A stretch of DNA of 64,000 bases, taken from Neoarius graeffei (lineage: Eukaryota; Chordata; Actinopteri; Siluriformes; Ariidae). Within the stretch, counting starts at the first letter, position 1. Every line of letters begins with the position of its first letter. The stretch covers positions 46,715,021 to 46,779,020 of the forward strand of contig NC_083587.1 of the NCBI RefSeq assembly GCF_027579695.1. The letters are read 5' to 3'. The translations under genes were made by a program, and so were the position numbers. This document shows positions 24,672 through 35,155 of this stretch, in pieces. The notes under the pieces were generated by a model. It saw nothing but the letters and a program-made list of their open reading frames with translations, did no database searches and was not told where the DNA came from.

Positions 24672-27600
24672 ACAAACACACCTTACATACTCTGTTCAAG
24701 CTGAAGCTCTATATTGTCCGGCCTTCAGGCTGCTGTGTTTTCTGTGTGAAGTCAGAATAACTATTATTTTATTATAATAAAATTTGTATTTTTTATTATT
24801 ATAATAAAACGTATGTATGTATTTAGTTAGCGAGTAGGCCAAACGGAACTAAACATTGGCGCTAAAATTTCTGGTCACTCTGATTTTCGTCATGCTTGCG
24901 TGCACACATCGATGTATCATGTAGTAAAACGCCGCTCAGCCATAAATTACCAACAGCATTCAGGGAGGAGCCGATTTGCATTCGGCGACGCCCACAGAAC
25001 TCCATAAAAGGTAAACCGCAAAGAGAGCTGAAAAGGAAACGACTACGAAACAGCGAACAAGCTTTCAGAGGGTGCCATTTCTTTTGTTCTAACCGAACGG
25101 CTCGTCTTATTTGCCTGACTCGATTGAGTCATGTTATTTCTATACATTAGCATGAAATTAACAACAAAAAACCCCTTTCATTAAGTCCATGTGTGTCACT
25201 GAAGTAAATAAGTGATTTGACCTTTCGGTGTAATCCGTGGATAAAATCGCAGTAAATCATCGCCAATTATATGATCTCGCATCTTAACAGCTCTCATAAG
25301 ATAGAAATGTTTTTCCCGAAATAACTGGATTTTCATAAATGGGCTGGATATGTTTTATGAGTTTCTCCTGGTGAAAAAAATGTTAGATCGACATGATGAT
25401 AAGAATCAAACATTTCTTGTGTAAATGACGGAGTTTCACAGAATGAGGCCTATTGTTCATAAAGGCTATAAAACACATATACACACACACACAGGAGCTC
25501 AGACACACAGAGCTGAAAGTGCACCCTGGAGGGGTGTGTGTGTGTGTGTGTGTGTGTGTAGCTCAGTGCTCTCCCGAGTGTCTCTCCTGGTTGAGAGCAG
25601 ACGGTGCTGATTAGTGCACAGTCCTAAGAGACAGGGAGAGGAAGAAAGGAAGATTTCATAGAGATCCGTGTAATTAGTTTAATAAGGACTGTCTGTGTGT
25701 CCTCATTAGGCACTTACAATGTTTAATCTAATCCTAATTCCTTAAAACGGTGAATATTTGACTGCATTTGTGACACCGAGTGACCATGTTGTACATGTAG
25801 ATGATCCTACCCTGTGAGGTCCGTATCACATCAGCCACGAAAAATATGTATCCTTCGTAAAGAAGGTAAACTAACCAGGAGGCCGTATCATGCGTTTTTA
25901 TTCTTATTGATTATTATTAAAAGTTTTGGTTCCGAATTGTCCAATTCCAATTCACTGTATATGCTCGCTACGTAGGGTGTAATATAATAATTCTATAATA
26001 AAGTGCGCTATGGACCCTTTTCACGTGACGTCACAACAAACGCGGCCGCCATTTTGGACATGAACTACCAGTAGTCTACCACAGCCAACAAGGAGGAACG
26101 ACGGCGAAGCATCGAAAGGAATATAGCCATCAAAGAAAGTTTTTACTTTCAGCAAGACTTCCATCATGCCATTATATTGTTGTGCACCTGGATGTAGTAA
26201 CCATCAACACACAAGGCAAGATTTATCATTTTATCGGATCCCGACAGATGCTGACCGACGGAGAAGATGGATGGTCTCTAAAATATTGGCAAAATGATGT
26301 TTATTGACATAGCAATCGTGTGTAACGGGAAGCATTTGCATATCCGAAGTGTTGTGTTTACATCAAAGATGAAATAAACCGATATGACAACGACTGCTGC
26401 TGCCAGGTTGGGGACACAAACTAGTAGAAAGGAAGTGTGCCAACAGTGCCAACACACTTCCTTTGTGGTCGATTCTGCTTTAAGGTAAGATGCATTTAAT
26501 TATTCGTCTGCTGTGGGTTTGGAATCGGTAGCCTGACCGATTCGTTCATGTTTGTGGTGCCATTTGTTTGTTGACGCGTGTTGAAATGGAAGATTGGTTG
26601 TTGACATGATTTCCAGTGATGTTTTGGTGCTGCTGTGGATCAGATTTGTTGAGTAGCCTGACTGGGGTTTTTTTTTCTTGCGTGTGGTATCATTGTTGAC
26701 GTGAGGTTGTTTTTTGAACATGCCAATGCAGACACGATTTCCCCTGATGAGTTATGACTTCAGACGCGGTGGAGGTGTGGAGTCCGCGTGATATGTGTGT
26801 AAGATAGGCTTCTCATGTGTTTGGAGATCCGCGTTCTGAGACAAGTGCAAGCGCAAGCACCCCCAAGGGAAAAAAAGGGAACCCCCGAAAATATCGGCAT
26901 AGTTCGAACACTGGGTTGGAGAAAGTAATGGCAAATAGTGAGTGCACAAACCAAAGAAGGTAAACTGTACACAGCGCCAGGGCAGTGTGATGGTATGTCT
27001 ACTTTTAGATTGTGTTAGCTTATCAATGAACACACTCGTCACTCGACTAGTTTCACGTCTTTACGACGGATACTTAAACGTGTGTTAGGTATTATTGTTG
27101 CAGTCTAAGCAGTCATTGTAGCAGCTAGATGAGCGAGAACCGAAAGGGTCTGTGCCATAAACCGTTATTTCTTCATGTCCAAAATGGCGGTCGCGCTTAC
27201 GAAGGTCACGTGAGTGAAAAGGGTCTATACATGAGACGCAGCTAGTTTAAAGCCATTTTCTTCAACAGTTACAAAAGCGGCATCTTAAACGTTCAGATTG
27301 AGAGATTTTTCTGTCCGGATATGAATTTTCCTGCAATTGATCCTGTGCTGCGAGGCGCGTCTTACAGAACGACGTTTGCGTTTTCATGACCGAACAGGTA
27401 GGTGTGTATGTGTACACGTGTGGGTGTGGATTTCTGATGATGTGTTTGTTTGTAGGTTTCCTTTACGCTTCCGGGTGTGTGTCCGACCGCAAACATGAGC
27501 TTTGCGTCGGTAAATATCTCTCCCTCAGTGCCACAGCCCCATGGGTAAAGGGCTTTGTCCTGACTGACAGCAACTCTCAGTACAACACACACACAGTAAC

Positions 27601-30600
27601 AGATCCTTGTGTGGAAATGACCTTAAAAGACTTGTATGCAGATTATGAGGGGCAAAGATCAGGAGAAATACTAGAGTGTATATAATTTAAGTTATTCCAC
27701 GAAATCGAGTCGTACATGAGCTGATAGTCGAGAAGGCACGTAGCGCCGAGTCGGCTACGTCACGTACGGCGAGATTGAGTGGAATAACTGTTTTATTCTA
27801 TCCACATTGACTGGATTTTGAGAAACGGAGCATTTTTTTATTTTTTGCAAATTCGAGAAATACGAACTTTCCACAAAACGTCTGACAAAATCATTTCTGC
27901 ACAGAATGTAAACAAACCGGCGAAATGACAGTAGCAATTTGTGAAAAATGCTATAATAATAATTCTTGAAAAATAAAAAAAAGATATGTTTTTACCATCA
28001 AATATTTTTATTCCATATTTTCTTGCTTTTTTTTTTGTGGTTTTGTTTTCGAGTAGAGTTTTTATTTCGTCCTCGGTTGGTTCAGCAACACGCGCCGCCA
28101 TTTTGTTTTTCTCTACTCACGGTATATGAGCTGATATCCTAGTAGTAGAGTAGCCAATCGATCAGAGCACGCGATTGCTCATATCCAGTGAATGTGGATA
28201 GAATAATCAAATATACACACACATTCGGGTGGGCGCTAATAGAACCGGACCTGTTCTGGAAATTGCCTGGAAAAAGTTCCGTCTCCATCAACCAAGCACA
28301 CATCGGTTATTTCTGAAACGCACATAAAGCACAAATAAAGGTATAAAATAAAGGATTACAGGATGGCGAATTAATGCAGATTTAACAATGCACACTGTGC
28401 GCGCGCGTGTGGTTTCTGCGTGCAACGATTACTCTGAGCCCACGCTGACTGAGACAGAGAGACAGCTGCCACTCTTTGAATATTTCATAAGGTTTCTGAC
28501 TGACTCCCAGCCCCCTGGCCCATCCAAACCCCTCCAGTGCCCCAGCACACTCACTCACTCACTCACTCACTCACTCACTCACTCACTCACTCACACACAC
28601 ACACTGCTGGTGGTGCGTCTGCGGGGTGTGGGTGTGAGAGCGGGGCCAAGCTGTGTGTGATGGGGCAGGAGGGGGAGATCGGAGAGTGATATCAGTGTGG
28701 CTTTGTTAAGTGTGTTATGGGTCAGACCTGGCTTTAGTGCAGAATGAGGTTTAACAGACGTGTCAGTGGAAAAAGCCCCTGTGGTTAATTCTCATTTGTA
28801 TAAAATACTGATTTTATATTCGTCTTGGGTAGCGCTGGGTGATAAGACCATATGGTGCTGGTATTGGGATAACTGATTGTTACTCATACTGGTGCCACAT
28901 GATCGTATGCTAAAATATACTGTTCCTACACTACCGTTCAAAAGTTTGGGGTCACCCAGACAATTTTGTGTTTTCCATGAAAAGTCACACTTTTCTTTAC
29001 CACCATAAGTTGTAAAATGAATAGAAAATCTAGTCAAGACATTTTTCTGGCCATTTTGAGCATTTAATCGACCCCACAAATGTGATGCTCCAGAAACTGA
29101 GACCAAGTTTACATTAGACCGTATCTGTCTCGTTTTCTTCGCGGATGCACTGTCCGTTTACATTAAAACGCCTGGAAACGCCGGGAAACGGGAATCCGCC
29201 AGGGTCCACGTATTCAATCCAGATCGTGTCTGGTCCGGTGCTGTGTAAACATTGAGAATACGCGGATACGCTGTGCTGAGCTCTAGCTGGCGTCATCATT
29301 GGATAACGTCACTGTGACATCCACCTTCCTGATTCGCTGCCGTTGGTCATGTGACGTGACTGCTGAAAAACGGCGCGGACTTCCGCCTTGTATCACCCTT
29401 CATTAAAGAGTATAAAAGTATGAAAATACTGCAAATATTACTGATGCAAATACTGCCCATTGTGTAGTTATGATTGTCTTTAGGCTTGCCATCCTTCCAC
29501 TTGCAAGTGGTAAGTGACGCGCATGCCCGACATGCACTGAGATCACACACACAGCGGCTCAGTCCCAAATCACTGCTCGTGCGCTCCACTCGCGTGCTCT
29601 GTGAGCTGCGCAGGGCCGGAGTGCGCACCCTCCAGAGGGCACTCGCTGTTCAGGGCGGAGTGATTTGGAGCGCAGGATGCCTGCGAAGCCGAGCGTATCC
29701 GTGTATTGGTGTTGCTGTGTGCACGCAAATCGTGTTTTGGCGTTGCTATGTGCACACTAATCATTTTAAAAACGTTAATCTGATGATCTGCTGATACGGT
29801 CTAATGTAAACCCCACCTCAATCTGCTCAAAGGAAGGTCAGTTTTATAGCTTCTCTAAAGAGCTCAACTGTTTTCAGCTGTGCTAACATGATTGTACAAG
29901 GGTTTTCTAATTATCCATTAGCCTTCTGAGGCAATGAGCAAACACATTGTACCATTAGAACACTGGAGTGAGAGTTGCTGGAAATGGGCCTCTATACACC
30001 TATGGAGATATTGCACCAAAAACCAGACATTTGCAGCTAGAATAGTCATTTACCACATTAGCAATGTATAGAGTGGATTTCTGATTAGTTTAAAGTGATC
30101 TTCATTGAAAAGAACAGTGCTTTTCTTTCAAAAATAAGGACATTTCAAAGTGACCCCAAACTTTTGAACGGTAGTGTATGAATGTGTAATTCCCAAGCTA
30201 TTAAACAACGATCTACGTGGGATAATTAATAAATTGCTTAATAACGTGGCCCGATGTTCGTGAAGTTACTGTTACCGTTATTTATGTGCCAGCCAGGTCG
30301 CTGTGAATTAGTTGTTGCTATAGAAACAGTAACGTATTAGAATCCGTGCATTAATATATAAACGTGCGATTTTATATTCGCACTGTCGCCTCACAGCAAG
30401 AAGGTTCTGGGTTCGAACCGGGGTCTTTCTGTGCGGAGTTTACATGTTCTCCCAGTGCCTGTGTGGGTTTCCTCCGGCATTCCAAAGACAATGTGAAATC
30501 AAGTGGTTACTCTAAGGCCCTGTCCACACAGCAACGGATTCAGGTGAATCTGATAAAATTGTTTATCGTTTCGGCCTGGCGTCCACACGGCACGGCGTTT

Positions 30601-33600
30601 TGGGTGCCCCAAAACGAAATCTTTTGAGAACGGGTTCCAGAGTGAAAAAATCTGGCAACGGCGCCGTTGCGAAGTCGTCTGGATGAGTAGAACGGATTTG
30701 TTTACGATGACGTCACAACCACATGACTAGAACAAGCAGCACTCTCGCGCGCATCATTCGTAACAACAGAAATTGAAATTGTTTACACATTAACCTGACT
30801 GACCTGCCAGACAGACAATTTACACCTGCTTTGATGAACAGAAAGTGCAGCCTTCCACACAAAGCAACAGTTACCTGACTATAATGGAGGCCGAGGGGAA
30901 AAGGGTCAGAAGACCCTTCAACAGACTGTTTTGTATGAACCACTGCATTGCATTCACTTTTGTATAGACCCTTTCCACTCACGTGACCTTCGTAAGCGCG
31001 ACCACCATTTTGGACCTGAAGAAATAACGGTTTATGGCACAGACCCTTTCGGTTCTCGCTCATCTAGCTGCTACAATGACTGCTTAGACTGCAACAATAA
31101 TACCTAACACGCATTTAAGTATCCGTCGTAAAGACGTGAAGCTCGTCGAGTGACGAGTGTGTTCATTGATAAGCTAACACAATCTAAAAGTAGACATACC
31201 ATCACACTGCCCTGGCGCTGTGTACAGTTTACCTTCTATGGTTTGTGCACTCGCTATTTGCCATTACTTTCTCCAACCCAGTGTTCGAACTATGCCGATA
31301 TTTTCGGAGGGTCCCTTTTTTTCCCTTGGGGGGGGGTGCTTGCGCTTGTCTCAGAGCGCGGATCTCCAAACACATGAGAAGCCTATCTTACGCACATATC
31401 ACGCGGACTCCACACCTCCACACACGCATCGCGTCTGAAGTCATAACTCATCAGGGGAAATCGTGTCCGCATTGGCATGTTCAAAAAACAACCTCGCGTC
31501 AACAATGATACCACACGCAAGAAAAAAAAACAGTCAGGCTACTCAACACATCTGATCCACAGCAGCACCAAAGCATCACTGGAAATCATGTCAACAACCA
31601 ATCTTCCATTTCAACACGCGTCAACAAACAAATGGCACCACAAACATGAACGAATCGGTCAGGCTACCGATTCCAAACCCACAGCAGACGAATAATTAAA
31701 TGCATCTTACCTTAAAGCAGAATCGACCACAAAGGAAGTGTGTTGGCACTGTTGGCACACTTCCTTTCTACTAGTTTGTGTCCCCAACCTGGCAGCAGCA
31801 GTTGTTGTCATATCGGTTTATTTTATCTTTGATGTAAACACAACACTTCGGATATGCAAATGCTTCCCGTTACACACGATTGCTATGTCAATAAACATCA
31901 TTTTGCCAATATTTTAGAGACCATCCATCTTCTCCGTCGGTCAGCATCTGTCGGGATCCGATAAAATGATAAATCTTGCCTTGTGTGTTGATGGTTACTA
32001 CATCCAGGTGCACAACAATATAATGGCATGATGGAAGTCTTGCTGAAAGTAAAAACTTTCTTTGATGGCTATATTCCTTTCGATGCTTCGCCGTCATTCC
32101 TCGTTGTTGGCTGTGGTAGACTACTGGTAGTTCATGTCCAAAATGCCAGCCGCATTTGTCGTGACGTCACGTGGGATGGGTCCATACAGCTTTTCTTTTA
32201 AATAAACAAGTAACTGAACCATTTCTTGAATTTCTTCTTTTTTTTATTGGATAAGACTGCTTTTCAAAATGTTCACACACAATATAAAAAGTTATATAAA
32301 TTATATAAAAATGCTTTTCAAAATGTTCACACACAATAAGAAAATTAAGTTATATAAAACTATGCACACTAATAAAACTAATTTGTACACACAGAAGGCA
32401 CGATTTCCTCGCGTAGTCGCAGCCATCTTCTTCTTGTTGTTGTGTGTTTGTTCCTGTGAGTGCTTCACGCCGGGTAGAAGGGGTTTATGCGTGTAACAGA
32501 CGTTGTGTTGTGTTGTTCACCAGTCTTTTTATTCTGAAGAAATGAGACACAAATATACTGCTGAGGACGGGCTGCAAACGTCCAGTGGCATTAGCGCTTA
32601 CATTTCCAAAACGAACTGAAAGAGGCCAGCGTCTCGTTCCCATAACTACCTGCGCTCTTCAAGGGCCAGCGCAGAATTTCCCCACCACTACACACAATGG
32701 CAAGTGGAAAAAAATAAACCCGTTACATGCGCATGCGTCCTACTTCTTCTTCTATTGTTCTGGTGTCTCCGATGGGACCGTCTTACAGCGCACGTAGAGG
32801 TGTGCCATGTGTATTGCATCGTTTTCAGCAAGCGTTGCGTTGCCATATGAACCTGATATTTTACTGATCCGTTGCCCATGTGGACGCGATATTTAAAAAA
32901 AAAAAAAATCTCGTTGCCGTTGTCGTGTGGATGTAGCCTAAATTGCCCATAGGTGTGAACGTGAGTGTGAATCTGTGCTTTAACCCTGCAATAGATTAGC
33001 AGCCCGCCCAGGGTGCACTCTGCCTCTTACCCGAAGTCAGCTGGGATTGGCTCCAGCTTCCACTGTGACCCTGACGGATAAGTCGTAAAGATGGATGGAT
33101 GGATGGATGGATGGATGGATGTGCCTTGCAGTCAGAATTAAGTTACAGGAAATGAAACGCTGTCTGAACAATCAGAATCCAGCGCTGTGGTATAATATCC
33201 AGTAAAGTTACACGTTTTATTCTTATGAGAATCAGCTTTCCAAGAGGAGTTAAATATTTTTAAAAAAGATATTTTTTGAATTGTGGCGGCACGGTGGTGT
33301 AGTGGTTAGCGCTGTCGCCTCACAGCAAGAAGGTCTGGGTTCGAGCCCCGTGGCCGGCGAGGGACTTTCTGTGTGGAGTTTGCATGTTCTCCCCGTGTCC
33401 GCGTGGGTTTCCTCCGGGTGCTCCGGTTTCCCCCACAGTCCAAAGACATGCAGGTTAGGTTAACTGGTGACTCTAAATTGACCGTAGGTGTGAATGTGAG
33501 AGTGAATGGTTGTCTGTGTCTATGTGTCAGCCCTGTGATGACCTGGCGACTTGTCCAGGGTGTACCCCGCCTTTCGCCCATAGTCAGCTGGGATAGGCTC

Positions 33601-34340
33601 CAGCTTGCCTGTGACCCTGTAGAACAGGATAAAGCGGCTAGAGATAATGAGATGAGATGAGATTTTTTGAATTCGGGGATGTCATTTATCGTAGAAGTAG
33701 TCATGCATATTGTACATCATGACGTTATGAGATATATATAATTTTTTTTTTTTTGCGTATCGCTCATCTATAAACTTCAGCTGATGATCTGGTTCAATGT
33801 TTGTGTTAGATAAGTGCTTGTGTGTGTATGAGAACCATGCATGAGATTTGCTTGCGTGTACCTGCGTGTCTATCCAAAGTCCTTAACTTTCTCCTCTACC
33901 GTCTCGTCTCAGGCTCAGCAGGAGAAGATCGACAGCATCGAGGCCAACGTTAGTGTGGCGGCGGCGAACGTGGAGGAGGGGACACGCAGCCTGGGGAAGG
34001 TGAGGAGAGAGAGGCAGCTCCCGCTGGGGGATCGATCTCACTCCAGCCCCCTGCTTCAGCCGAGGCCTAGCAACTCCATCGATCCACACCGGCGTGCAAG
34101 GAAGTGGCAATTAAGAGCATAAGGAGGGCGGAAGAGGGCGGGAGGAGCGGAGAACGGGGGAGAGAGAGAGGCAGAGAGGGTTCGCGGGGTCGGTAAAAGG
34201 CGTGCAGCCGAGGGAATCGATGTGTGTTGTGTCGGCCTCTCGCAGAGAGTCGATGAGTGTGTGACTGTGCGAGTGAACAGAGGTCTAAAGGGTGGAAAAG
34301 AGTGTCTAAAGACTGCTTTTGCACTCCAGCTGGGGGTTCG

Positions 34341-34374
<34 letters not shown>

Positions 34375-35107
34375 AGCAGACGAAGGGTTAGAACTAAGGT
34401 GTATATATATTGTGTGTGTGTTATTGATCCAGTTAGAACTGAAATATGTCTCAGTGTACAGAGTTGATGTGGTTCCATTAAGTACCGTGTTTCAGCTGTG
34501 TGTTGAAAGTGGCTTCACTTCTGGCTCAGCTGAAAGGAACAGGAGGAAGCGCATACACACACACACACACACGCGCACACACACACTATAGCTCACTTCT
34601 TAAAGTGCTGCCTCAGGACTTCCAGAGCTCTTTTCCACTGATGCAAGACGTGGTGCTCGTTCTTCTGCCCTCCGATGTTATCTGTATAAAAGCACCCTTC
34701 CGGTGTTGAGCTAGCGAAGTCTTTCCAGGTATGTACATTATGTCGTGCTCTTACCGTCTTGCTGTAATGAAGAACAACAGCAAGAACCGGCAGCATATTT
34801 AATAGTACATTTATTTTTTAATACTACATTTCATAGAGCGATATTTGCTAACTCAAAGCCAGCGATCCAATCAAAACACATTAGTGTGCTTAGTGTCGAT
34901 ACTAAAGGATCTAACCATGGAGAGTAAAGTGTGTTCTTAAAGCAGAAGGTTTAAAACAGCTTGTTAAAACTTCTCCATGGGTTGTTTTTGCGTCACGTGT
35001 TAGGAAACCCTCGTATTCTGTGAAGCAGCACAGTAGTCATCAGTGGAAAAGGGGTGTCAGAGTTACATCATGGTTTATCATGTCATTCAGACGTAGTTCT
35101 GCTTTTT

Positions 35108-35155
<48 letters not shown>

